A stretch of DNA of 64,000 bases, from positions 1,701,993,978-1,702,057,977 of the forward strand of contig OX336388.2 in NCBI GenBank assembly GCA_946902985.2, written 5' to 3'. The translations under genes and the position numbers were made by a program. Every line of letters starts with the position of its first letter. The first letter of the stretch is position 1. Positions 18,976 to 29,457 of this stretch are shown here, one piece after another. Under the pieces are notes generated by a model that worked only from the letters and a program-made list of their open reading frames with translations, was not told the DNA's origin and did not search any database. This stretch comes from Meconema thalassinum (Eukaryota; Arthropoda; Insecta; Orthoptera; Tettigoniidae).

Positions 18976-20442
18976 GTGAGGAAAAAGTAGACTTATGAGA
19001 TCGATCCGGGAAAATGTCTGTCCGTCTGTCTGTGTGCCCCCTCCCCTATCAACTTCTAACCGGCTGCAGCTATCGAAAACAAACTTGGTAAGAGATTAAT
19101 TTTCGTAAGTTCATACATGCCAGTGTTGCCAACATGATTCTAAGCCTGGGGATAGGCCCAATTTCTAAATGCATTAACTTCCATACTATCTATTGGATTT
19201 CAACCAAATTTGGTATGTGATTTGCACACCGAAGCAGATATCAATATGCATTCGTTTAGTGTCAACAGGCTGCCAACTGTTGAAAAATGCACTCTATACA
19301 TTTTTATCATAATCTCAATATATCAGAAAGTATGCAGGCCAACAGTTCTAAACTTTGCATACTATAGTACCTGAAAATGTAGGTTAATTTTCAGTAATCA
19401 TTATACGACAGTGCTGCCAACATGATTCCGCGCGTGCTGATAGGTTTAATGTTGAATGACATGTAACGTACATACTGTTACGTGCCACCCCCTAGTGGCA
19501 CTTTTGTTAACTGGATTACGGTGGGGGTACAAAGCACAACACCAATTACTGCTTAAAGAAATAATTAACTTTATTGTGGCCAGGAAATTACACTAATCAG
19601 CAAATACAAGCAATTAGGAGCCTTACTCCAGTTTCCTCAAGTCTCTTCCTTGAGCGCTCTTGGCCCTTCCACTTGTCAACAGATCACAGAAGTTAATCCG
19701 TCCTAATGAGTACGGTGGCCTTGACAGAAACTACCTGCTCCTCTCCTTTATGTTCACCGACCACAATTACTTACGATCACTTGCTGCAGGCTATTTCGCT
19801 GTCCACAAGCTGGAGAAACAATGTCACTGGATTTCGTAACTCGCACAGCACTTCGTCACCACACTTCTGTCGCACAAGATAATCGCTCGCACTAGCTCGT
19901 AAAACACAACAACAACAACAACTGCTAGACAGGTCGCACTTATATAGCAGGCCGGTGACTCAATAAATACTTCTAGATCCATCCAGGGTTCACGGCTTCT
20001 CGAGGTTTCCATCGCTGGTCCAGTCACGAATATTCTGGACTACCCCTTTGTCCTAGTAGCCCTGTTGCATAAGGCACACGCAATACAGGAGGCAGGCCAC
20101 AGCCCAGCCCTGGGGCAGTTGTGACTCATGCGGCGAGTGATGACACAAACTCACAGCCGTAACAATACTAATTAATGAAGTTCTTTCAAAATTGGCACAT
20201 ATATGGGTCATAATATTTCAATTTAAGTTTGAGCATCTCATTTATTGCAGTGTCACCAACCTAATTTTACGCATGCTGATAAATTCAATAATTAAATACA
20301 TGTGACGTGGATACTATCTTTTGGACCTCAATCAAATTTTGCATGTGCATTGTGTAACTTAAGAGATGGAACTAAGAATATATTTGGAGTCCCAAGTCTG
20401 CCAACTGTTGATATGGTCTTTATAATTTTAAGAAAAGTAGGC
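18976..20442 (-). repeat. ~290-bp-unit repeat, inverted copy
   Basis: Reverse-orientation copy of the family at 690-1910. Its 'acttatgagatcgatccggg' end lies at 18990, followed by repeats of 'ccaacatgatt', 'ttccatactatctattgga' and 'ggctgccaactgttg'. It is interrupted by the solo LTR at 19476-20164 and resumes at 20165. The outer end near 20436 matches AAAAGTAGGCT of the first copy. Confidence 0.75.
19476..20164 (-). mobile_element. Solo LTR, family A copy 1 (689 bp)
   Basis: Starts TGTTACGTGCC and ends CCGTAACA, so TG...CA with TGTTACG/CGTAACA inverted ends. It is flanked by the 4-bp duplication ATAC (19472-19475, 20165-20168). On the minus strand a CTATATAAG TATA box (~19940) precedes an AATAAA signal (~19575), which gives the orientation. 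No internal retrotransposon sequence is present, as expected after LTR-LTR recombination. The same family recurs at 23505-24197. Confidence 0.88.
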
Positions 20443-21140
20443 TCTTTAGTTTGTCATGGAACTACTTGTTAATTTAAGGTTCCTCCATGAATTTGTGCTT
20501 GCCTACTATTGTAGAAAAGGCTCCATGATTTTATATGATGTCGTTTGTGACATTTATTTGTTGCTAGTTTCTTCTAGCAAATTTATTTTGACCTTCTTTG
20601 AGTTTATTACTTTAAATAATATTTTGGTTAGTCTTTCGCTATCCATTCTTTATATATGACCATTTATTTCAGGCGTCTCTTGCGTCAGTTAGGAATAGAA
20701 GTCCGCTGTTCTGCTTCCATCGCGTCGGGCGCAACTGACCTGACAGGCACACGTGTTAATTCTTATTTCGTCATTCATCATTCATGGGGCCGGAGTTACT
20801 TCCTCTTTTTTCAGTAGCTGCCACATCGCGCCTGATCGTGCACCATTACGTAAAATGCAGAGAATGTATTCACTATTCTACCAAAACTGATTATTGTGAT
20901 GATCATTGTTCACTGTGGGTTATGTAAAAACAATGAAGTTGATGTTTTTACCTATGACAATGCGAAGGAATACTCGGAAAAGAGTATTTCTGAAGGAACT
21001 TTTATCACACATAAAAATCGCCCTTCTTATAATAATCTTTATGTAAACATAAGTGTTATGTATAGTTAAAAGGGAAAATATTTAAGTATTATAGAAGTTT
21101 TCTTCAGCAAATAATATTGTAAATTATTTTATTCTGATTT
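20443..21140. other. No recognisable feature
   Basis: AT-rich sequence between repeats. I see no conserved frame and no clear repeat family. Confidence 0.4.
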
Positions 21141-21384
21141 CTAGTGTCCCTCACAGGCTCATTGCGCCCACTGCCGCTATATTTAATATTGTCCCCAACG
21201 GAAGGTTATTGTAGTTATTGTTGTTTTAAGGGGCGGAACTATGAGTCACATTCCATTTTCTCTTGTGGGACCATACATTTTCTGTTCTTGCTTTTCAATG
21301 TCTATAGTTTTAGAGTGACCACCAAGGGATATGGTTTCTGGCAAAACAATTTTCTTATGTTTATAGTGTCTTAATTTTGCTTTC

Positions 21385-21893
21385 TTATTATTATTATTAT
21401 TCCTGTTCTTCCTCTTCTACTACTTCCTCTTCTTAACGTGTCGGCCAGCTATGGACCAGGTTAATCCAACTGCTCTCTTCCTGGAGCTTTAACATGCGCC
21501 CAGTAACGCCTCATGTGTTCTCAATGCTGCTGTTCAGTGCACGTCTTTCCTGTTGTTAGTTTAGGCTTTTCCTGGAAACTCTGGAGTTGTTTTTGTTTCA
21601 TCTTAAGGGGCGTACGTATCTGAATATCGTTGTATGTAATTCCAAATTTTTAAAAATCCTTTTCTACCTCTGTGAACCGCGCACCCTTGTTCTTTTTTTA
21701 TTCAGAAAGTAAGTAAAGATTTTGTTTGAAAATCGCATTGGGCTCAGTCTTGTTAAATGACCATAGAAAACAATCCTCCTCTTTCTCATCACGTCAGAGA
21801 TTTTGGTAACGTGTGTGTAGAGTTCATGGTTGTGTCTCCGTCTGTAATCACCGTTTTCCTTGACTGGGCCCAAGGTTTTCAGTAAGATCTTCC
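21385..21893 (-). pseudogene. RTE-like LINE 3' fragment
   Basis: On the minus strand the frame reads YRRRHNHELYTHV, KRRIVFYGHLTRLSP and IFTYFLNKK, the C-terminal half of the same LINE ORF seen at 31214-32343. It then breaks by stops and frameshifts and ends in an (AAT)n tail (21402-21388). 5'-truncated and dead. Confidence 0.75.
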
Positions 21894-22040
21894 TATTTTT
21901 TTACGTCGTTATGCCCTACTCAGGAGCACGTCTGAACCTGTTTAGGTGTTGTGTTGGCCTTCTTTTCCTCCCAAAATCTCTTCATCCTCTCGCTGATCTT
22001 CTTCCTTCGTTCTTCTGTCCAAGTTATAGTGGCTCTGGTG
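21893..22040 (-). pseudogene. LINE ORF C-terminal tail fragment
   Basis: On the minus strand it reads TWTEER, ISERMKRFWEEKKAN, the extreme C terminus of a related LINE, next to an (ATT/AGT)n stretch. It directly abuts the previous fragment on the same strand. Confidence 0.55.
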
Positions 22041-22080
22041 GTATTATTATTATTATTAGTAGTAGTATTAATATTTTATT

Positions 22081-22389
22081 TGGCCGGCCCCGTGGTGTTG
22101 GGGTAGCGCGCCTGCCTCTCTCCTGGAGGCCCCGGGTTCGATCCCCGGCTCCATCAGGGATTTTAAAACTGACGTGAGGGTTGTAACGGGGTGCACTCAG
22201 CCTCGTGAGGACAATTGAGTAGCTGTCTGACAGTGAGACAGCGCCCCGATCACGAATACCAAGATTAACGGCCGAGGGGACCCGACGAGCTAATCACGCG
22301 TCACCCCAATATCTGCAGGCCAAATGGCTGGGCAGCGGTCGCTTGGTCGGCCTTAGCCTGTCATGGGCTGTATAGTGCCTGGGGTTGAC
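22081..22389 (+). mobile_element. SINE family 2, full copy with target duplication
   Basis: tRNA-derived: box A-like GGTGTTGGGGTAGCG and box B GGGTTCGATCCCC. The body contains 'cactcagcctcgtgaggac' and ends 'tagtgcctggggttgac' with no poly(A). A 15-bp duplication TATTAATATTTTATT flanks it (22066-22080, 22390-22404). A second copy, itself interrupted, lies at 51581-52900 on the minus strand. Confidence 0.88.
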
Positions 22390-22408
22390 TATTAATATTT
22401 TATTGGAG

Positions 22409-22625
22409 CGGGGATCGTGATGGCGCAGTGGCTTAGCTGTTCGTCTTTCACCCGGACGGCCGGGGTTCGAATCCCGATGGCAGCGGCGTGGAATTTTCAC
22501 CTGAAAAATCACGTGGCGCCATGAAGGGCATCCGGCCCTAAATCCCCGGCCAAAACCAAAATGAGCATGGTTGGTTCCGGCGACTCCAATTAATTGGGAA
22601 AAGCCGAAGAAAGTTAGTTAGTTAC
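22409..22625 (+). mobile_element. SINE family 3 with target duplication
   Basis: tRNA-derived: 'gcgcagtggcttagctg' box A and GGGTTCGAATCCC box B. The body has 'aatccccggccaaaacc' and ends 'gaagaaagttagttagttac'. A 13-bp duplication TATTTTATTGGAG flanks it (22396-22408, 22626-22638). The left duplication overlaps the right duplication of the preceding SINE, so two SINE families used the same short AT-rich target. Another copy lies at 53353-53567. Confidence 0.88.
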
Positions 22626-22639
22626 TATTTTATTGGAGT

Positions 22640-23110
22640 GACACTCTTAAGATATCAGTCCTCCCTCTTCATGTGGAGAGACGGGTAGATAAATAAGGCT
22701 CGACTTAGCTCGGAGTGAAATTGAAGAATCTCTTTCACAATGGTAGATAATAAACATTGTGCTTTTGAAATGCGAACCGAGTAGTCATTAACAATAGCAT
22801 ATTTCACCGAGTGAGAAGTGGGAAGTAATTACCAAGCTTGGCGGTAAGTGTTTGGCTCTCCGTAAAGCAATTTGCAGCCACCATAAAGGGTTCAATTTGA
22901 TTACCGTGTGAATGTAGCGCCACTTTTACGATCGCAACACGCAACCTGCCCTTGCTCAAGACACCGCCCTCAGCCTAGAACTCCTGTATACAAATCACTG
23001 GACAATCACTCACAAGGGAATATCATGAGATATATAGCATTAATATGAATGATTATCTAGTGTTAGTAGTTCATGCAATACTAGCTTTTCCTTTTCACTT
23101 TAACACAGTG
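22640..23110. other. No recognisable feature
   Basis: Unique-looking sequence with no coding signal or repeat match in the window. Confidence 0.4.
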
Positions 23111-23119
23111 GTCTGTAGT

Positions 23120-24345
23120 TAGAGCCCTGCACGGATAAACAAAACCTTATCCACATCCGCCCCGCATGCGCACGACTTTCCGCATCCGCACCACTTTTAT
23201 CTGCATCCACACGTGTGTTATCCTAAACTACTGGCATTGCAATAATATTTTTAATTAGATAAAGTATTAAAGCAACACATTTATACATTTGAGGAGAAAG
23301 TCGTTCCCCAAGGCTTTGTACGTCATGTGCTTCGTTTTAAATGAATGTTATACAGCCAGAATTGCAACCCTTTCCAGTTTGGAGTTTTAATTGTACTCAA
23401 TGACATAATTTGAATGATACAAGCTTAAATTATCATTTTACATTTGTCATGAAAAGAACAAAGCGGAAAAATATGTCATAACATCTGGGTCCTAATAATG
23501 ATATTGTTGCGTGTTGCCCCTAGTGGCAAGTTCGCTAACTGGAATACGGTGGGTAAAGCACAACACAATTGTTCCTTTAAAGAAATGTTAGGTTTATTGC
23601 AGGTCAGAAATAAGTTACAGTACACCATAAACACTTGGAAACCAATGGGCAGTCTCAGTCAGGTTCCTCCCTTATGGAGTTCACTCACCTCCTTTTCACT
23701 CGGCCTTGCATTTAATCCTCTCACTAATGAGTCCAGTGTCCTCGACTAGAAGTAACGGCACTCTCCCTCAAGTAAACAAGCCACACTCACTTGTTCTGAA
23801 TGTACACTGTCTCGCCGTCCGCAGGCTAGGAAAACAGTCCACTGCGTTTCGCAATCCACACAGCATTTCACCGCAATGCAATAGCCTCACTTGGGTTTCA
23901 TAATTTCGCACGTCACGTCACCAACTATTGTCGCACTCGCTCAACAAACACTGTTCGTCCCTCGCTGGTGAGGCCGCTTTATATAGCGAGGCTGGTGGCT
24001 CGATGGATGTTTCCAGAATTGACCAGGGTTCACACCTTCTCGAGAATTCCAACACCAGTAGGGCCACGAATATTCGAGACGGTCTCTTTGTACTGCCTGT
24101 CTTCTTGTTGCGCAAATCGCTGGTAACACACAGTCAGGATAGCCTGGGGCGGCCTGAGTCACGCGCGGGGCGACGAAGCTGTCTAGCATTCGTAACAATA
24201 TTCAACTAGTTACGATGGTACTCCAAAAACTATCCGCAAATTTACTCCAAACATCATCAGCAGTTCATTCGCTATCCGCACATCATGCAAACTATATCCG
24301 CACGGCGAAACATTTTACGGATATGCGCATCCGCGCAGGGCTTTA
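23120..24345. mobile_element. hAT-type MITE with nested solo LTR
   Basis: Terminal inverted repeats TAGAGCCCTGCACGGAT and its partner (TAAAGCCCTGCGCGGAT on the other strand) match at 15 of 17 positions. The flanks are 8-bp duplications TCTGTAGT (23112-23119) and TCTATAGT (24346-24353), one mismatch. An 8-bp duplication is typical of hAT. The interior is AT-rich with repeated 'tatccgcatccgca' motifs and no transposase. Without the inserted LTR the element is about 0.53 kb. A degraded copy lies at 50036-51372. Confidence 0.82.
23505..24197 (-). mobile_element. Solo LTR, family A copy 2 (693 bp)
   Basis: Begins TGTTGCGTGTTGCCCC, ends CATTCGTAACA, flanked by ATAT (23501-23504, 24198-24201). It shares its plan with 19476-20164: a minus-strand TATATAAAG near 23980 and AATAAA near 23592. 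The host site is a hAT MITE; the related MITE at 51236-51239 keeps the uninterrupted ATAT, which confirms the insertion and its duplication. Confidence 0.92.
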
Positions 24346-24359
24346 TCTATAGTATAGAG

Positions 24360-24765
24360 TTGTTGATTCATTTATGGTCTTTGAGGCATCACGATTATGT
24401 AGCCTCGTATATTTAGATGTGTTTGTGGAATCTGTCTGCTAACCTGTGTTATTGTGATTGCTTTACTAGTGTGTGTATTTTTAATTGGGGTTAGGATACG
24501 GGTAGGAAACGGCCGTGAGCCTTAGTTTAAGTACGATCCCGGCATTCACCTGGAGTAGAAGTGGGGAAACAATTGAAAACCACATCAATGACGGCCGAGA
24601 TAGGAATTGAACACACCTCTTTTCAGTTCTGCCTCATGAGTCTGAGTGGATCCCCGAACAGCCCTCAGATCAGAATGAAATTCTTGGCAGAGCCGGAATC
24701 GAACCCAAACCTCCGCAGTGACTGCTAAGTACTAGCCACTACGCCACAAGGTGGACCCATAGCAC
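24360..24765 (-). mobile_element. SINE family 4, minus copy
   Basis: Contains the family blocks 'cctgtgttattgtgattg', 'gaaacggccgtgagcctta' and 'agtggggaaac'. At the right end is the reverse of a tRNA-like head ('agccggaatcgaaccc' as box B, 'gccactacgccac' as box A). Confidence 0.7.
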
Positions 24766-25085
24766 ATATATCCATTCTAAGTTATAATAAAATAATATAA
24801 TTCGATATTTCATTTCATATATCCAATTAAGAGCTATGCCGTGTCGAGCCGACAATGCCAAGCGGCCCACGGGGAATCCTAGTCGCTCTGCGCATTGCAC
24901 CGTTGTACGGTGTTTATTTCACGTGTCATTTCTAATGTTTGTGAAGCTCTGCAACACACGTTGTGTGGTGGATAACCAGTGCCTGCACTAGCGTATGTCA
25001 AATAGTGACCGGGATTAAGAGAGTTACCTCGGACACAAATTGATGTACGATCCAAACAGGAGTGTATTGGGGATAGAGACACCTG
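24766..25085. other. No recognisable feature
   Basis: No coding or repeat signal beyond a short AT-rich run. Confidence 0.35.
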
Positions 25086-25607
25086 TTAACCTTGAATATA
25101 ACACGAGGACTGGCGCCGGGCCATTTTGACCTATCGTGTGTCACTCCCTTTTTGTCGTAGTCGTACGTATTTTAATGAAGTAATTTTACACCTGGTGTGC
25201 TAATGGCGGCAAAGCAGTAATCCCGATTTTTTTTGAACAAAGGAGCTGATAAGCAAGATGGCCTAGACCGTAAACATGGATCAACAAGAACCTGAGCTAT
25301 GTGATTGTGCTGCTCCAAAATGGTTGAATTATCCCCCTAATTTTTTACAGACAGACCCGACTAACGTAAGCCGAAGATTGTCACGCGAGGTCTGGCGCCA
25401 TGGGTAAATCTGACCCGACCGTATATAATATAGAAATAACTTGAGTGTTCATAAATCTATGGACATATTTCTTTTGCAGGGTTAAGTTCAAGGCTAGGAA
25501 GGAAGGTACAACAAGTGACAGGAAATAAGGACTGACCAAAACGAAAATATACGGCATTATTTAAGACTCGGGTCAAAAATACCCAAGCGCCAGTCGTCGC
25601 GGGTTAA
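25086..25607. mobile_element. piggyBac-like MITE, copy 1
   Basis: Flanked by TTAA (25086-25089 and 25604-25607). The ends carry inverted ACGAGGACTGGCGCCGGG / CCAAGCGCCAGTCGTCGCGGG blocks next to GGGTCAnnnnTGACC-type motifs. An internal 'cgcgaggtctggcgcc' copy lies near 25384. TTAA duplication fits piggyBac. The left end has an ~11-bp insertion relative to the right. No transposase. Relative to copy 2 it lacks ~110 bp near 25200. Confidence 0.7.
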
Positions 25608-25710
25608 TACTATAGGCCTAATGTTTATAGAAACATGTTTTCAACCCTTCATTTGGGTTGGATTACTATGTCATTTTTATACACTAATCTATGAAAAAGA
25701 AAAAACAATT

Positions 25711-26532
25711 TCTCTACTTAGTATAAAACAAAGTCCCCGATTCTTGGATATCACGGGTAATCTCGAGAACCACTTAATGGATTTTGATGCGGTTTTCACC
25801 ATTCTGTAAAGGATATCTCGAGGATATTCATTTATGAACAAAGGAAGCCAAGCACTAACGATTTCAGTGAAATAATCGAAACGAACCCTGGCGTGCGTGC
25901 CCTTTTTAAGCTTACGCTGGGCAAACCGTTAAAATATCAATATACCGTACTATGAGTGTAAGAATTGTTCAGCATGAAAAGTTATACAAAAAATGTCCGC
26001 GAGAGTATATATCTATCTTCAATACATCGCCCTCTATAAGTGTTTTTACGTTTTCATTTCTTCCAACAATCTCCATTCAGTTACTGAGGCGACAGTTTAC
26101 GAACTAGTTAGGGGCGAGCCTATCACGCCAGTTACACCCTAGCGAGCGGGCGATCCTATTACCCAGATACACCAAGCTGTCGAGTCATGTTGAGTTAAGA
26201 CTTCAGAGAAGAGTGGTTGTGTTTGGAGTTTCCCTGGAAGTGCAACTCGGCTTTTCTTCATTTCGCCTATAAACCTTTCGTTCCACAAAATACACAGTCA
26301 AGTTAAGATTGGACGGAAGGGGGATTTGTGTTTCATGCACCTCGACATTCTTAAATTACGTCTGATAAGAATTCGTTACACATGCATCTCCATGATAATA
26401 TAATTAATAGTCCAGTCAGTGATTTTAACCCATCATGCCGAGACGTAAAACGGATATAGATCGTAGTTCATTGACATCGAAAAAAAAAAGCATTCATAAC
26501 TGTTCCCGGGCGAAGCCGTGGTGGGTTGCTAG
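25711..26532 (+). mobile_element. Non-autonomous Helitron
   Basis: Starts TCTCTACTTAGTATAAAAC and ends with the hairpin-forming CCCGGGCGAAGCCGTGG followed by CTAGT. Helitrons begin TC and end CTRR with a short 3' hairpin. There is no TIR, target duplication or Rep/helicase ORF. The base before the start is T, not the usual A, so the exact 5' end may be off by a few bases. Confidence 0.62.
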
Positions 26533-26849
26533 TAACAAATAAAACTCAACTCTAAAAATCCAATTTTGAAAATGTAAGTCTAATAGAAATGGACGTCCTT
26601 ACAAAACTAATTTATTATAATTGTTAAATTGAGCTCGAATAGAGGCTATTAATATGAACATTTTATCAATAATATACTGTACTATAAATTTGTATTATTT
26701 AGTTAATAGATCTTGGCATTTTCATGTTGGTGCCAACAATATTGTAAGTTGTAATCAGTCTTGGAGTTATTGTCAATCATATCCGTTATTTTGTGAAGTC
26801 TATTCATTTCAAATTGGAGTTGTTGCCTATCACGTGGTATTGTCTATCG
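26533..26849. other. No recognisable feature
   Basis: AT-rich, no repeat match. Confidence 0.35.
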
Positions 26850-27485
26850 CAAGGTTCTCAAAACCTTTTAGCCTATGGGCCACACTGACTCCTCCACTAA
26901 GTCCTGAGGGCTAGTTCATCTTACGCGTCATTTTGGGACTTGCCAGCGCTGTGCGCAGGGGTGTAGCGATATATTGAAGAAAAATATTTAAAGTCATTAT
27001 TGCTGGAATTTTAAGAAAGTCTTCCACTCACACAGTTGTATAAATGCACTTAAAACCTGTTTTGGATACTACTTTCTATGTGAAAAAACATTCTGCAAAA
27101 TAAAATATGCAAAACATATTTACTGATCCAAATTTACTGATGCGCATTTGAAGTTGCTGAAAGCAATTTTTAAGGAAAGTTACGGCTATCGTACATCAAT
27201 CTCAATAATAATAATAATAAAAATAAAATAATAATAATAATAATAATAAATAATAATTTAATTATGTGAATTACGTATGTATGTCACTTAAATGAAGTTT
27301 TTACGATAAATCTCATATCATTAATTACAGTTAAAATGTTCACTTATTGTGTTTCTTAATTGGTCGTTACATAAAAATATCTGATTATAATTTGTATGAT
27401 ATACTATCATTGCAAATAATCGAAATAGCATTGGTGCTACCTACTGGCCGGTGTTGGCCCTCGGGCCGTAGATTGGAGACCCCTG
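26850..27485. mobile_element. Decayed hAT-like element
   Basis: The right end GGAGACCCCTG reads CAGGGGTCTCC inward and is followed by the GGCCCGAGGGCC-type subterminal block typical of hAT ends. The left end CAAGGTTCTCAAAACC is a diverged match. Flanks GTCTATCG and ATCTATAG agree at 6 of 8 positions. It contains an (AAT)n run (27208-27250) and no ORF. Confidence 0.55.
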
Positions 27486-27639
27486 ATCTATAGTGTTTGT
27501 GGCTCGTATAACAGTTCAAAATTTATCTGGTCTTGTTGTCTCCTAAATCACTAAGCTGGTGGCTTCTGATCATGTTGCGCTTAATTAATGAAATAATGGA
27601 TTCAAAGGTGTCTTCTTTGCGCTTAATAAGCTTTGTGTT

Positions 27640-27950
27640 TATTATGTGATAATTGTAGTTTATTTTTGTCGTTCCTTAGAACGCTATGAAAGTCAAGGAG
27701 GTTAGATATCTAAACTCCTTGACACTATAACGCTTTCTAGAAGAGAAATGAGGAAAATCACGAGATTAATTGTGCCATTATGAACACGGCCTACTGAATT
27801 CATGTGGGTTCTTTAACATGCCAACAACGTATGGCATGCATGCCGAGACCTTTGACGCCTTTCAAAAATCACTTTCCGCCGCCAGGAGCGAACCTGCAAG
27901 CCACACGATAACCACTCACACACCTTGGCAAGCAGTAATTTTCTTGTGTT
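27640..27950 (-). mobile_element. SINE family 5, copy 1
   Basis: Shares about 300 bp with 50118-50503: 'cgttcctt', 'gaacgctatgaaagtcaagg', 'gaacacggcctactgaattc' and 'catgccaacaacgtatg'. On the minus strand the right end looks tRNA-like. It includes a near-perfect 32-nt palindrome (27692-27723). Confidence 0.65.
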
Positions 27951-28684
27951 GACCCAAGTGAAGGGTTGAAGACATGTTTCAATGAACATTATAGTATTAA
28001 CAGGTGTCTCTTTGTAAAACTCAATTTTGTGTTTTGGAGAATCACTCCCAGTATAACCGTAGAACATCACTTGTTATCAAGATTGAGCAATTCAATACAG
28101 ATAATTTAGATAATTATACTTTTTAACGACTGCAAAGAGTCAGTTTAGTTCCGCGCTGCTTTCATCCTTGGGTATAGGCAGAAGGCAAATCTCGCGGAAA
28201 GAAGCAGTGCTATTTCTCTCCATTTCAGCTGACAGGGGCGAGTTCGAATATTTAACTTCCTCTCCACACGTCAGCACTCCCGCAGATCAATTATGGAGCC
28301 ACTCCGTGTTCTGAGTGCTCACCATTTCAGATACCCATAGCTTGAAAAATTCAATTGGCTCCATAGTGACACATCTCCGCAATAATTCGCTAGGTAGCCA
28401 GTGTCATTTCGGTGTGGCCGAATTGGTCCGACTTAAGGTGATCAAATCCAAGCAGAACCCACGTTCAGTTATTTCAAGAAGATGTGAAAGAATGTGTACA
28501 AAGAATGTGAAAATAATCTCGATGCTCAGAGGAAACTCGTATGGCGGAAGCCAAAGAGAAAGGAAATAGGCTATTTTCGTTCTTTGCGTCTCTATAAATT
28601 GGTGGAGATCTACCTATCACAATGATAGGAAATTTTTCACTCAGGAAGGTCCCCTCAGAGGACAGAGAAGGAATCAGCGCTTAA
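27951..28684. other. No recognisable feature
   Basis: No conserved frame. The short frame at 28315-28569 has no family resemblance. Confidence 0.4.
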
Positions 28685-28900
28685 CAAAAAGGAAGGAAGA
28701 ACGGTTAATCCTGTGATCATGAGCCACGGAACCTCCATTTTACGTGGAATCCAAACCACAGGAAATCACCAAACCTCGCACTTGAACACATGAGAATACA
28801 TCCGCATGTAACGACGCACGGTTTGAAACCGCATACAGCTGAGTAATATGGAGGCAATTCAAGACACAAAATCAAACAAACGAACATCAACGCCCGCACG
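28685..28900 (-). mobile_element. SINE family 6, copy 1
   Basis: Blocks 'gaaggaagaacggttaatc', 'gatcatgagccacggaacc', 'tttacgtggaatcc' and 'accacagga' match 37325-37500 and 54927-55120. The tRNA-like head is on the minus strand at the right but diverged. Confidence 0.55.
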
Positions 28901-29457
28901 TCATCTGTGACGTCATTGACTACCCTAATAAATTCCCCTAGACACGTACGTACATACTTGAACCCACGGAGTGTAATGTTTCTCCTACGAGGGACGTAGG
29001 TAGCAAGTTAGTCTCGTCGTGTTGGAATCTGTATTACAAAGAGAGAAGACACATTGTCATGACACGATGCAATCCTTCGTGAATTTATCGACGGGCAGCG
29101 TGTGAAGAAAGGAAGGAAACTCTCGCGATCATGAGCCATGGGGGCAGGGTGAGAGCCAAGGAGCATGGCGCATGCGCTGAGTGCCAAAGCAGAGAGAAGC
29201 AGCAGATCGGTGTGCCTGAGTTCATTCGATTGCAAACCAGTATGGTAGAAATAAATGTGCTGGAAACGTGGTCACGAATGGAAGTACGTGCTGTCGTGCC
29301 CTAGTGTTAGACAAGTGTTTTAGATATTCATCACCACATGTAGTAACGACGTCATGTCGGCGCTGCTGTTCAATATTTAGTGCAGAAGCTAAAGTGTGGA
29401 AAATGAAGACCGATCTAGGGGCCCCTCCTGTCCATGACTGCAACAAGCGTCGATAAA
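28901..29457. other. Mostly unrecognised; short SINE-6-like patch
   Basis: Near 29105-29145 'ggaaggaaactctcgcgatcatgagcc' resembles SINE family 6. The rest shows nothing identifiable. Confidence 0.35.
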
